Below, one piece after another: positions 15,177-23,589 of a DNA stretch of 23,634 nucleotides (position 1 is its first letter; the number at the start of each line of letters is the position of its first letter). The notes beneath the pieces are model-generated. The model worked only from the letters and a program-made list of their open reading frames with translations. It made no database searches and had not been told where the DNA came from. The DNA is from CAZDBA01 sp964503615 (GTDB taxonomy: Bacteria; Planctomycetota; Planctomycetia; Pirellulales; Pirellulaceae), in contig CAZDBA010000074.1 in the NCBI GenBank assembly GCA_964503615.1, positions 1 to 23,634 on the forward strand, given 5' to 3'. Both the position numbers and the translations under genes were made by a program.

Positions 15177-15457
15177 GATCATTCGAATTAGTTTGCACCC
15201 TCCGAACGAATCATCAAGTGCTCTTCAATCATAGCTGATGAAATGGGATTGTCATTCAGCTAATCTTATTTTCGGCAGATCAGTCGATTTACATTTGAAC
15301 TAAATCAAAGAAATCGGATCATCCGAAAATTGGAATCGTTTTGAGTGAGCGGCTCAAGTTATAGGGACTTCCGAAGTCAAATTCTATGGCAGAGTTTAAA
15401 AAAACTTGCAAATCACTGACTCATTTTTAATAACTTCGAATATCAAAATTCAAAAAA
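15177..15457. other. Intergenic stretch downstream of rsmG
   Basis: An AT-rich 280-bp region with no plausible gene. A small hairpin with arms GACTT/AAGTC around CGG lies near 15366-15378, and another with TTGAG/CTCAA arms near 15341-15357. If rsmG transcripts read through to the terminator at 15007-15042, this is their 3' UTR. Confidence 0.5.
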
Positions 15458-16108
15458 TTATTTCCCTGGTTCTGGCGCGCCTTTTGCCCACAGTTTTAAA
15501 ATCGTGCTTTCCCAGTCCGTTTCTGGAGTTGGATACTGACTGGCAACGGCAACTTGTACGTTTTCCAACAGCCCTTTTTCTTCCGCTTCCGCTTTTTCTT
15601 CCGGCCATTTTGGGCCTTTGATTGCCAGCAAACGCCCCATCGTCACCCAGTGTTCGTTAAACCAACTACAAATTTTCCAAAGTGGACCAACGGCACGAGC
15701 TGTGGTCGCGTCAAAGCGAAAATCCTCCAGCAACGATTCCGCGCGGCAATCATAGATCTCCACTTCGATATTCGCTGTACTGGCGATTTCAGACAAAGCC
15801 AACGCTTTCTTTTTTACCGATTCCGCGCAAGCAATCCGCAGATCGGGGCGGATAATTTTAAGCACAAGGCCCGGCACGCCTCCTCCCGTACCCACGTCGA
15901 GAATCTGTTCGTTTTCTTTTAACAAACGGGACACCTGCCAAGTATCAACCAAGTCGCGGGTAACGAATTTCTCGTAGTCGGTATGCCGTGTCAGATTCAG
16001 CTGTTTGTTGTATTGCCAAACGCTATGGCAAAACGTGACCAGTTGTTGATGGCACTCTGGAGCGATCTCCAAATTGTGCTTGTCAATGAGTTCCGAGATT
16101 TCGGACAT
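15458..16108 (-). CDS. rsmG: 16S rRNA (guanine-527-N7)-methyltransferase
   Basis: SAM-dependent enzyme that methylates N7 of G527 in 16S rRNA; its loss gives low-level streptomycin resistance in E. coli. The 216 residues match the family. NKQLNLTRHTD (34-44) is the usual N-terminal motif, DVGTGGGVPGLVL (71-83) is the SAM-binding loop, and ARAVGPL (137-143) and AIKGPKW (162-168) are the characteristic later motifs. The ATG at 16108 directly abuts the stop codon of the upstream CdsA homologue, so translation is probably coupled. Here the gene sits with phospholipid genes rather than with parAB/mnmG, its common neighbours elsewhere. Confidence 0.95.
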   Translation of the reverse strand: MSEISELIDKHNLEIAPECHQQLVTFCHSVWQYNKQLNLTRHTDYEKFVTRDLVDTWQVSRLLKENEQILDVGTGGGVPGLVLKIIRPDLRIACAESVKKKALALSEIASTANIEVEIYDCRAESLLEDFRFDATTARAVGPLWKICSWFNEHWVTMGRLLAIKGPKWPEEKAEAEEKGLLENVQVAVASQYPTPETDWESTILKLWAKGAPEPGK

Positions 16109-17203
16109 CTAAAACCACCAAGTGAAAAACGGATTTGTGTTCGCTGGAGCACTGCCAGATGCCCCTGTGTCTGCGGCCAAAAAGAACCGCGTTAGATGAA
16201 AAAAGATTGGGGCTGCAAAACAAACCGAATCGATCCGATCCAGAACTCCCGCATGGCCTTGTACCAAAGAACCATAGTTCTTAATTCCCCGATCCCGTTT
16301 GATCGCCGACATCGTCATGCTGCCAGACGAAGCCATAATGCTGATCACAAACGCCATCGAACCGGCTCCAAACCAAGTGAACGGTGTGACTTGCAAGAAA
16401 AGCTGGATCGCCATTCCGCACAAGGCGGTGCAGAATGCAGAGCCAATGAGGCCTTCCCAAGTCCGCGTGGCATTTACTGTTTCTGCAATTACATGCCGGC
16501 CAATACTTCGATCCCAGATAAAATGGGTGGCATCGCTAATCTGCACCATCACCAAAAAGAACAACAGCAGCCCGGCAGGGTTGCCATCCCATTTCACCTT
16601 CTGATGGATTGTCGGATCGTATCGCATCAGCTCGAGATACAAAAGGGCCGGCGTGTGACTAAGGGCATAGACACAGATCAAAAGCCCAAACTGGATTTTG
16701 GCAATCCGCTCCAGAAAACGTTTATGGTCACTGGTGAATGCGATACGAGCCGGAATGAATAGCGTCGCGTACACAGGAATTAAGATCGTGTACAACTGAT
16801 ACCAATCCAGCCCCACCATCACGTACTGAAACGGGGTAAAGAAAAAAAAGACCCAAAACAACGTGCGATGGTCACCCCGCCGCGTGGGCGTCATCGTAAT
16901 GAACTCGCGAAATGCCCAAAACGAAATCAGCCCAAAAAACGTTACGGTCACCCAACTGTCAAACAGCATGGCGACGGTCAACATCAGGCAGATAGTCAGC
17001 CAGGCGAAAACCCGGTTGTTAAAGGTGCGAATAATGGCTGGATCGACGTACGATTCTGGCCTTCGCTTGAGGACTTGGCCTACCACCGCGAATATAGCCA
17101 GCACACCCAGCAAACCGATCAACAGGATTATCGTCCTGTAATCGCCCAGCAAGGTCTTTGGAGTATCGTTTAAAAATGCGAGCAGTTGCAATTTTGTGCC
17201 CAA
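16109..17203 (-). CDS. Second phosphatidate cytidylyltransferase homologue
   Basis: A 364-residue polytopic membrane protein of the CdsA family, close in layout to the longer YnbB-type members. SDATHFIW (223-230) corresponds to the SDxxAY motif. NATRTWEG (244-251) replaces the usual SPxKTxEG, with Arg for Lys. The C-terminal signature is nearly canonical: KR at 302-303 and GHAGVLDRID at 316-325, with the His and Arg that the copy at 9667-10560 lacks. It probably uses CTP to activate phosphatidate or a related lipid. No ATG exists near the N-terminus, so I use TTG 17203; TTG 17191 is an alternative. It lies between a PlsC-like gene and rsmG. Confidence 0.88.
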   Translation of the reverse strand: MGTKLQLLAFLNDTPKTLLGDYRTIILLIGLLGVLAIFAVVGQVLKRRPESYVDPAIIRTFNNRVFAWLTICLMLTVAMLFDSWVTVTFFGLISFWAFREFITMTPTRRGDHRTLFWVFFFFTPFQYVMVGLDWYQLYTILIPVYATLFIPARIAFTSDHKRFLERIAKIQFGLLICVYALSHTPALLYLELMRYDPTIHQKVKWDGNPAGLLLFFLVMVQISDATHFIWDRSIGRHVIAETVNATRTWEGLIGSAFCTALCGMAIQLFLQVTPFTWFGAGSMAFVISIMASSGSMTMSAIKRDRGIKNYGSLVQGHAGVLDRIDSVCFAAPIFFHLTRFFLAADTGASGSAPANTNPFFTWWF

Positions 17204-17287
17204 TCGTCGGTTGTCAGTAAGCCCATAAAGTAACAGGAAAGGCCTGGATTGGAAGTCAATTGTCTTCCGTTACCCGATAAGGCCAAG

Positions 17288-17301
17288 GAGCCACGTGGCT
17301 C
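17288..17301. other. 14-bp perfect palindrome in plsC-cdsA spacer
   Basis: GAGCCACGTGGCTC is self-complementary and lies in the 178-bp non-coding space between the acyltransferase and the second CdsA gene. It could be an operator or processing hairpin. Nothing else is recognisable in that spacer. Confidence 0.35.
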
Positions 17302-17381
17302 AAGTTGAATTGAAGCAACGCCAGCCGAAATTAGTCGCTTGATCGGCAGCGTTTCGCTTCGCAATATTTCCCAATGTTCTA

Positions 17382-17990
17382 CTACTTTTCTTTGAGGTCC
17401 AGGATCGATTGGCGGGCTCGGGCCAGAAAGTCGTTTCGATTCTCGCCCGCCTCCAGCCAAATCGGAGCGCCAATCGATATGCAACTGAGCAGGGGGATCG
17501 GCAGGAACTCGCCTTTGGGCATCACGCGATTAAGATTGTCAATGTAGACCGGCACCAGCTCGAGATCGGGCCTCTTTTTTCCCAAATGGAACAGTCCACT
17601 TTTAAAGGTACTCATCTCGCCAGTGGTATTTCGCCCCCCTTCCGGGAACACGATCAACGAGTGCGTGTTGCCAATTTCCCGAATCATAATGTCGATCGGG
17701 CTGTTGTGAACTTTTACCTTTTTTCGATCGATCAGCAACGCGTTAAAAATCTTGTGCAGGTATCGCCGCACCGGTCCGCCCGTCCAATAATCCATAGCTG
17801 CGACAGGGCGAGTCAAAGCCCGGATCCTCTTGGGGAGTGACGCCCAGATGATCAGCGCGTCCAGATGACTGGTGTGGTTGGCAAAATAGACTCGCTGGCA
17901 CGTATCGGGCTCGCAGTCGACCCAGCGCACAGAGGCACCGCTGAAGAACTTTGCGATGAGCACTAAAATTGAAATTGATACTTGTTTCAT
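17382..17990 (-). CDS. 1-acylglycerol-3-phosphate acyltransferase-like (PlsC family)
   Basis: A member of the PlsC/LPLAT acyltransferase family, which transfers an acyl chain to lysophosphatidic acid to give phosphatidic acid, the CdsA substrate. The 202 residues from ATG 17990 begin with a membrane-inserting hydrophobic segment (about 3-17). NHTSHLD (38-44) is the catalytic HX4D motif with H39 and D44, and FPEGGR (115-120) is the phosphate-binding motif. A GTG at 18005 would add five residues. The following gene on the strand is a CdsA homologue, an order that matches the biochemical pathway. The acyl donor and whether the acceptor is a glycerolipid cannot be told from sequence. Confidence 0.87.
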   Translation of the reverse strand: MKQVSISILVLIAKFFSGASVRWVDCEPDTCQRVYFANHTSHLDALIIWASLPKRIRALTRPVAAMDYWTGGPVRRYLHKIFNALLIDRKKVKVHNSPIDIMIREIGNTHSLIVFPEGGRNTTGEMSTFKSGLFHLGKKRPDLELVPVYIDNLNRVMPKGEFLPIPLLSCISIGAPIWLEAGENRNDFLARARQSILDLKEK

Positions 17991-18120
17991 AGTCCGACCA
18001 CTCACTGGGATGTGATCGTATTTTCATGAATCGTTCGTCAGTTTCAAGTCAAGAACGAGCGGGCTGGCACAATTAAAAGGATCCTAGTTGCCTTGACCCA
18101 TTTTTCTACCCAGCCGGGTC

Positions 18121-19395
18121 TTATTCCGCAGTCGCGTTTTGTTCGCCAGTCGATGTATTCAAAGACAAATTCGGGAAAGTCGCCTGGCCTTCGCTGGCTT
18201 TAACGGTCGGGTCGCCGAAATAATTAATAGAAAGTCGTTCCAACTCTGGCGTATCGGGTGCATCGCTTTTTTTGCGATGGTACAAGCCTTCGATCAGATC
18301 GACATAGGAATCGGTCATCGAGTCCAGCGAACTGTAGCTGATGACATGCTCGCGGCCGGCAATGCCCATCGAGCTCGCCAATTCAGGTGACTGCAATATC
18401 TTGAGCCAAGCTTCGGTGGCAGGTGCAGTCTGTTTGGTGGGAACCAACAATCCAGTGCGACCCTCAATGACCGATTGGCTTACAGAACCCACGTCGGTTG
18501 CGACAACGGGAAGGCTACAGGACATCGCTTCCAGAATGGAAACAGGACTGGCTTCGTTGTCGCTCGTCAAAGCAAATAGATCGACGGCAGACAAAATCCC
18601 GGGTATGTCGCTAACAGAACCCAAAAAGTGAGTTTGCTCAGCAATATTGAGTAGCTTAGAAAGATCTCTCAATTCGCTTTTTGCTGGACCATCACCCGCA
18701 ATAACGAAATGAGTTTCCGGAATCGCCTTTTGAACCTCAGCAGCAACGTTTAGAAACAGTTCGTGATTTTTTTCAGGACGAAGTGCAGCGACGATTCCTA
18801 CCGCAGGTGCATTTTCAGGAATACCGATCTGCTCGCGCCACTGCTTCCGCATCGCTGTATCGCGCTGAAACCGATCCGTGTCGACTCCGTTAGGAATCAC
18901 AAAAACTTTGTGTGCTGGAAATTTTTCCTGTTGGACCTGGTAGTGTCCATGATTTTCGGCGACGGCAATGAACCCATCGGTAATCGGAGTCAACATTCGA
19001 TTCATCCGCCCCACGCCATCCGGCCAACCTGTGGAGTGTAATGCAGAAAGGATCACTGGCACGCGTGAACGCTTGGCTGCCAATCGGCCCCAGAACATTT
19101 TGTCACCGGCACCCACGGTGATGACAGCATCAATCTCGTGTTTCTGGATAAGATTTTTGATGCGGCCAATGATGCCTACATCCATTTTGTGCCGGATCAT
19201 GTTGGCGTAGATAGGGAACTCGCCCTCGATCTCTTCGCCTAATACGTCTTTCTCTTTCAGGCAACAAATGTGTGGCTTGCAGCGAGCAGGATCCATGCGG
19301 CGAATCATGTTCACCAGCAAAGTCTCCGCGCCACCGACTGGCATACTTGTGATAATAAAAAGTACGTTGAAATGTGATTTGCGAGAGGTGTTCAT
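18121..19395 (-). CDS. GT4-family glycosyltransferase
   Basis: A retaining GT-B glycosyltransferase of 424 residues. GGAET (21-25) is the typical N-terminal loop, IPNGVD (167-172) links the two Rossmann domains, RPEKN (206-210) and AGDGP (233-237) follow, and the EX7E motif (E281, E289 in EASPVSILE) that contacts the nucleotide sugar is intact. GRTGLLVP is at 312-319. The last 50 residues are a polar tail outside the fold. No signal peptide is present, so it acts on the cytoplasmic side of the membrane. The ATG overlaps the deacetylase stop (ATGA, 19392-19395), implying coupled translation and a joint role in cell-surface glycan assembly. The sugar is not predictable. Confidence 0.92.
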   Translation of the reverse strand: MNTSRKSHFNVLFIITSMPVGGAETLLVNMIRRMDPARCKPHICCLKEKDVLGEEIEGEFPIYANMIRHKMDVGIIGRIKNLIQKHEIDAVITVGAGDKMFWGRLAAKRSRVPVILSALHSTGWPDGVGRMNRMLTPITDGFIAVAENHGHYQVQQEKFPAHKVFVIPNGVDTDRFQRDTAMRKQWREQIGIPENAPAVGIVAALRPEKNHELFLNVAAEVQKAIPETHFVIAGDGPAKSELRDLSKLLNIAEQTHFLGSVSDIPGILSAVDLFALTSDNEASPVSILEAMSCSLPVVATDVGSVSQSVIEGRTGLLVPTKQTAPATEAWLKILQSPELASSMGIAGREHVISYSSLDSMTDSYVDLIEGLYHRKKSDAPDTPELERLSINYFGDPTVKASEGQATFPNLSLNTSTGEQNATAE

Positions 19396-20318
19396 GAATG
19401 ATTAAACGACTGTGGGGTTTGCGGAAGACTCGCATCAGGACTGCTTGGAATTCCTGGCTTGGCCGGTTTGGTCAGTTCGAGCTTTTCAATCTCTGCCAGA
19501 TAGTCATAGTCCGTACGGCCAATCCAACGTGGATCGTGCGTTAGCCAATTTTTGATTCGTGCCAGTGAAGGGTCGCCGTGAAAGCGTCTAATGTGGAAGG
19601 CATCACCACCAATTTGATTGAAGCCACCGTATGCACTGCTCACAGAAGTAAATCCATGCTCTTTGCACAGCTGAAAAACGCGGGCGTTCAAATTTTCGAT
19701 TTGACCATAGGGAAAAGCAAAATGTTTGATGGGCGCTCCGATTACTTCTTCCATTTCGCGAGTTGCGGTGATGACTTCGTCAAACAAAACATCCACGTCA
19801 GAAATTACCCCCAAATTAGGGTGACTACGAGTATGCGCTCCGATTACGACCCCCGCATTGTGCATTGCTTTGAGAGCTTCTTTTTGATTGGTGTCCAATG
19901 GAACTCCGTATTTGACATCGTGATCAAACGGTTGTTGTTCCAATGTGTGGTAGGTAGTGACAAAGTAAGTCACGGGAATGTCACGCTCGAGCAAAAACGG
20001 AATACAGCTACAGCAATTGTCCGCGTAGCCGTCGTCAAAAGTAATCGAAAGGGTAGGGCGGTCATTGAATCCAGACTGAATTCTCCGCTGGCATTCGTCC
20101 AGAGACACAAGATCAAAATTTTTGCTCAGCCAATCGATCTGCTCACGAAAGCGAGTGAAGGTGATTGTCCAGTCATTAAGATGAGTATCATCAACGCGAT
20201 GATAGAACAAAACGCCAACAGGAACGGTTCCACTGGCAACCATTCGCTTCAACCGAATTGAACGAAACGGTGAAGTCACCGTTCGATAAAGGTCAATGAG
20301 TTTTGTCTTGATGTTCAT
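19392..20318 (-). CDS. NodB-type polysaccharide deacetylase (CE4)
   Basis: A 308-residue carbohydrate esterase family 4 protein. TFDDGY (93-98) supplies the catalytic base and metal Asp (D95, D96), and HTRSH (162-166) supplies the two metal His residues (H162, H166). FAFPYGQ corresponds to motif 3. No clear signal peptide is seen, so action may be cytoplasmic or on a lipid-linked intermediate, as in exopolysaccharide clusters. The C-terminal tail is Pro/Ser-rich. It is the promoter-proximal gene of a two-gene unit with the GT4 enzyme and diverges from the GT26 gene across a 297-bp spacer. Confidence 0.92.
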   Translation of the reverse strand: MNIKTKLIDLYRTVTSPFRSIRLKRMVASGTVPVGVLFYHRVDDTHLNDWTITFTRFREQIDWLSKNFDLVSLDECQRRIQSGFNDRPTLSITFDDGYADNCCSCIPFLLERDIPVTYFVTTYHTLEQQPFDHDVKYGVPLDTNQKEALKAMHNAGVVIGAHTRSHPNLGVISDVDVLFDEVITATREMEEVIGAPIKHFAFPYGQIENLNARVFQLCKEHGFTSVSSAYGGFNQIGGDAFHIRRFHGDPSLARIKNWLTHDPRWIGRTDYDYLAEIEKLELTKPAKPGIPSSPDASLPQTPQSFNHS

Positions 20319-20615
20319 ATCTGGCAGGCAGGAATTGTGCGCGACGATTAAAATCTATTCGATTCAACTCACATTTTTGAATCTAGTCGCGTCTAAGTGT
20401 TGGTTGCGATAAGGCGAATTCAAACAAACTTAATGAAATCCCTTCCTGCGAAACGAAACATCCCCATCAAAACCCTCAAAATCATCACAAGCAATCAAAC
20501 TTGCCAAGTTTTGCCCCGTTCCTGATTCAGATTCACAACAGCAGATCGTTAGACGCGTAAGTTTAAGAAAGGTGACACAAGCGCCTTCTTACCTTTACCG
20601 AACGAGATTTCAGCA
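20319..20615. other. Divergent intergenic region of the glycan genes
   Basis: A 297-bp AT-rich spacer between the deacetylase gene (-) and the GT26 gene (+). It must carry promoters for both, but I find no pair of hexamers near consensus at proper spacing and no strong palindrome. Confidence 0.5.
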
Positions 20616-21404
20616 ATGGACAATCAACAAGAATTATTTGGCATCAAGATCGACTCTGTTTGCATGGACCAAGCGGTTGATCGAGTACAGGAATGGGTAG
20701 AGGCTACCGATCGTCCCGCCGCGGGAGACTGCAAGTATGTAGTCACGCCCAATGTGGACCACGCCGTCCTGTTGAGCGAGAACGAACTGCTGCAAGCCGC
20801 TTATTCGGAAGCAAGTATGATTTTGGCCGACGGTCACCCAATCGTTTGGGCTTCAAAGCTACTCAGACGTCCTTTGCCCGAGCGAGTGCCTGGTTCAGAG
20901 CTGGTTCCCAAAATCTTTGCTCGTTACAACGCAAACGAGAAACCGCTACGAGTGTTTTTACTGGGTGCCGCCGAGGGCGTTGGAGCTCGTGCAGCGGAGC
21001 GAATGAAAGAGCAATGGCCACACGTGCAAACTGTAGGAGTTTACTCTCCTCCAATGGGTTTCGAAAAAGATCCCGCCGAGACTGATATCATTCTTGAGCG
21101 GATCGCAGACTGCTATCCTGATGTGGTTGTAATCGGATTAGGTGCCCCAAAACAGGAAATTTGGATCCACAACAACCGAGAACGCATGGTTGCCAAATCT
21201 GCATTCTGCGTCGGAGCGACGATCGACTTTCTGGCTGGCGAGAAAAAGCGTGCCCCCATATGGATGCAAAAGTTTGGAATCGAGTGGCTTCACCGCATGC
21301 TAAGCGAACCCAAACGACTCGTAAAACGGTACGCCAAAGATGCCTGGATCTTTCCGCAATTGGTCCTGCGGCAGATGATGGGACGAATGCAACAATACGG
21401 GTAA
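20616..21404 (+). CDS. WecG/TagA/CpsF-family glycosyltransferase (GT26)
   Basis: A 262-residue inverting glycosyltransferase of the family that adds N-acetylmannosamine(uronate) or related sugars to undecaprenyl-linked acceptors. Signatures are TPNVDHA (44-50), LADGHPIVW (70-78) with the proposed catalytic Asp D72, ERVPGSEL (89-96), FLLGAAEGV (114-122) and GLGAPKQE (174-181). GIEWLHRMLSEPKRL (221-235) is the C-terminal membrane-association segment. The full family length is present, so the gene is complete despite the gap that begins 27 bp downstream. With UppS providing the lipid carrier and the divergent deacetylase and GT4 genes, it belongs to an exopolysaccharide or teichoic-acid-like glycan locus. 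A glycan cluster probably continues in the unsequenced gap. Confidence 0.94.
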   Translation: MDNQQELFGIKIDSVCMDQAVDRVQEWVEATDRPAAGDCKYVVTPNVDHAVLLSENELLQAAYSEASMILADGHPIVWASKLLRRPLPERVPGSELVPKIFARYNANEKPLRVFLLGAAEGVGARAAERMKEQWPHVQTVGVYSPPMGFEKDPAETDIILERIADCYPDVVVIGLGAPKQEIWIHNNRERMVAKSAFCVGATIDFLAGEKKRAPIWMQKFGIEWLHRMLSEPKRLVKRYAKDAWIFPQLVLRQMMGRMQQYG

Positions 21405-21430
21405 GAATGCAACCAACAATGTGGATAGTC

Positions 21431-21530
21431 NNNNNNNNNNNNNNNNNNNNNNNNNNNNNNNNNNNNNNNNNNNNNNNNNNNNNNNNNNNNNNNNNNNNNN
21501 NNNNNNNNNNNNNNNNNNNNNNNNNNNNNN
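21431..21530. other. Scaffold gap (100 N)
   Basis: Exactly 100 N, a placeholder for unknown length. The right contig starts cgTTCCGATCT, nine bases of which match the end of the common Illumina adapter, so the edge may carry residual adapter. Confidence 0.95.
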
Positions 21531-21875
21531 CGTTCCGATCTTGAGGCCGTCGGCCAGGCTGACGATCTTTCCAGGTTCCGGTGCCGCTACCAAGGTCAGT
21601 TGCTCAAGATGTGCTTCTTGAGATGGCTTACCTGCTGGTTTCCAGTGAAAATCTCTCAATCGCGTTTCGTTTTTCGCCGGAACAGAACTGGGGTCAAGCG
21701 AGATCGCGCCGCGAAGAGAGTCAAGCTCACTACGGCGAAGCACAATCGATCCGGATGATTCGAAAAATTGGAATTTGCCCCATTTAAGAGCGATTATCAG
21801 GATTTTCGTGATTGCAGTTGATGGAGCCAGCGCGGAAACGCAGCTGGCCCCAGCCCGTTTGGACCTTGATCGCAA
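21531..21875 (-). CDS. Partial open reading frame running into the gap, unrecognised
   Basis: About 115 codons are open on the minus strand from a TTG at 21875, 10 bp after the beta-propeller gene's stop, to the gap edge. The segment containing RLRDFHWKPAGKPSQEAHL and ending VSLADGLKIGT has protein-like composition, while the first 25 residues look less convincing, so the real start may be internal (for example a GTG about 46 codons in). I recognise no family. The last three or four codons could derive from adapter sequence. The frame may be a real gene cut by the assembly or a chance frame. Confidence 0.35.
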
Positions 21876-21885
21876 TCGAGAGGGT

Positions 21886-23121
21886 TCAATTTCCGCTTAT
21901 TCGGAAGCAGTGAATAAACTCCTGATCTCGCAAGTACATCTTGCCGTTGGCAATCACAGGATGAACCCAGATCCTTCCTTTTGGCTTACGGCGCTCAGTT
22001 TGAGGGGCAAGCGTAAACCTGCCTTGCTCGGTCACACCCTCCGAATTGGCCTCTAGTAGCAAGACATCTCCGCTTTTCTCTTCAACGAAGTAGAACCGTC
22101 CGTCAGCGTAAGAAACCGCTCCCTTTTTGATCTTCTTCTTTTCGTTCCAGAGCATTTCGCCTGTTTCAAAGCTCTGACAAATGAACCCTTTTCCATCGGA
22201 GTACCCATAAAGATGGTCCTCCAGCAAGATGACTCCACCGTGATGGTTTGTCATGACTTTATTCAAAAACAGCTCTTCAGGTTCGTCGCCTGAGACGTCG
22301 ATTAGCTTTGATCCAATCCCATAACCGGCGCAAACATAAACTTTGTTGTCCTTGAAAATCGGACTGGGAATTACTGCGACTCGCCCCAAAAACTCGGTCT
22401 GCCAAAGCACATCTCCCGTTTGCCGGTCGACACCAACAACTTTATCGGGGAGCAACTGAACAAGGACTTGCTTTTCGTTTTGCTCGGTCAGCAACAACGA
22501 AGAATAATGGGCAGCACTCGTAACTTCTTCCGTCTGCCAAACTTTTTCGCCCGTCAGTTTATCCAAGGCAAGGATGGAGCCTTTTTTGCCACCCGGCGTG
22601 CAAAACAGATGCTCACCCTCGACGAGTGGTGATTCAGCGTATCCCCATTTGGGAACCTTCCCACCGAACTCCGCCATATTCCGAGACCATACTTTCGATC
22701 CGTCGTCCAGATTGAGACATACCAAATCGCCTTTGGCCGCCATAAAGTAAACTCGTGTTTCATCAACGGAGGGCGTGCTGCGCGGTCCATCTCCCCAACT
22801 ATTTGTATACGGATCTCCCAGATTGGCCTGCCAAATCTTTTCGCCCGTTTCGGCATTCAGGCAAAGTGCAAATTCTTGCTCGTTCTCCAATCCCATCGTA
22901 AAGAGGCGGTCACCCACAATACTGAATCCGGCGTATCCCAAGCCGCCTTGCTTATAAACCCACTCCAACTCGGGCCCACCTTCGGGCCACTGTTGCAGCA
23001 AACCTTCAGCAGTCGAGATATCGTTCTGGTTATCGCCTCGCCAACGCGGCCAATCCTGGGCAACGCAAACCGAAGACAAAATGAGTGAGATCAATAAGGC
23101 AGAAAGAAGTTCTATTTTCAC
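21886..23121 (-). CDS. Secreted PQQ-like beta-propeller (BamB-like) repeat protein
   Basis: A 411-residue exported protein: signal peptide at about 1-21 (hydrophobic core, VCVAQ), then DWPRWRGD (23-30), the opening typical of planctomycetal PQQ-like propellers. Repeated blades follow with the pattern G.LVCLN..DGSKVW, ILALDKLTGEKVWQT, VVGVDRQTGDVLWQT and ICQSFETGEMLW, where Trp closes each blade. No PQQ-dehydrogenase active-site residues are evident, so a scaffolding or binding role outside the cytoplasm is more likely than quinone-dependent oxidation. The start is GTG at 23121 because it yields the signal peptide, with GGAA a few bases upstream. The partners are unknown, since neighbours on both sides are broken or absent. 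Confidence 0.9.
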   Translation of the reverse strand: MKIELLSALLISLILSSVCVAQDWPRWRGDNQNDISTAEGLLQQWPEGGPELEWVYKQGGLGYAGFSIVGDRLFTMGLENEQEFALCLNAETGEKIWQANLGDPYTNSWGDGPRSTPSVDETRVYFMAAKGDLVCLNLDDGSKVWSRNMAEFGGKVPKWGYAESPLVEGEHLFCTPGGKKGSILALDKLTGEKVWQTEEVTSAAHYSSLLLTEQNEKQVLVQLLPDKVVGVDRQTGDVLWQTEFLGRVAVIPSPIFKDNKVYVCAGYGIGSKLIDVSGDEPEELFLNKVMTNHHGGVILLEDHLYGYSDGKGFICQSFETGEMLWNEKKKIKKGAVSYADGRFYFVEEKSGDVLLLEANSEGVTEQGRFTLAPQTERRKPKGRIWVHPVIANGKMYLRDQEFIHCFRISGN

Positions 23122-23589
23122 TGTAATTCCAAGTTCTTATTTTTTGAGCGCGATATCTTTGCCAGTACATCTTAGCAAAACTTGTCATTGAATATTTAAA
23201 AACACGAATTGAAACGGACCGTTTGTAACGTAAGCAACCTTTTGCCTCAGAGGTGAATCGGAATTCTGTCGTCGAATTTTTTATCGACTTTTCAGATGGA
23301 TTGTCATAGTGACAACGATGAACAAGATATGTCGCCATCCATTATCTGTCCTTTGGTCGCCTGCAATGGTCAGTGAGCATGACGACTTGCATCGAGACTA
23401 ATTGGAGCGCTGGTCACCCAAAAATGAATGCAAAGCGGAAATTCGCCGGCTTCTGGCTCAGTCGCCAATCGTTTCATCGACTGTCGTTGTCAGGGAGTTA
23501 ATCCTTCAAAAGGATCGGAGTACTTCTGCCAACGATTGCGAAACCAATCCAACACAATTTCGGCGAATCCTTACGCCAGATCAGCGCAT
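23122..23589. other. Intergenic region, no gene seen
   Basis: About 470 bp between the beta-propeller start and the terminal hairpin. All frames are short and lack ribosome sites. It contains the 13-bp palindrome at 23212-23224 and presumably the beta-propeller promoter; TGCTAAGAT on the minus strand (about 23171-23179) is a possible extended -10 without a matching -35. Confidence 0.5.
23212..23224. promoter_or_regulatory. Operator-like palindrome
   Basis: AAACGGACCGTTT is a perfect inverted repeat (6-bp arms, 1-bp centre), 91 bp upstream of the beta-propeller start codon. It is a plausible transcription-factor site of unknown identity. Confidence 0.3.

Noticed and set aside
14931..15182. 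83-codon minus-strand frame downstream of rsmG
   Set aside because: It runs straight through the perfect terminator hairpin and the closing stems of the candidate RNA, which explain the sequence better than a protein.
17170..17484. 104-codon minus-strand frame bridging plsC and the second cdsA
   Set aside because: It overlaps the end of the acyltransferase in another frame, shows no domain, and the part in the spacer contains a palindrome but no start signals.
18095..18120. Possible terminator after the GT4 gene
   Set aside because: The ACCC/GGGT stem is only four base pairs and is followed by A residues, not T, on the minus strand.
20330..20350. Sigma54-like TGGC...TTG sequence upstream of the deacetylase and GT26 genes
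   Set aside because: The spacing between the GG and the TTG element is two bases too long for a -24/-12 promoter.
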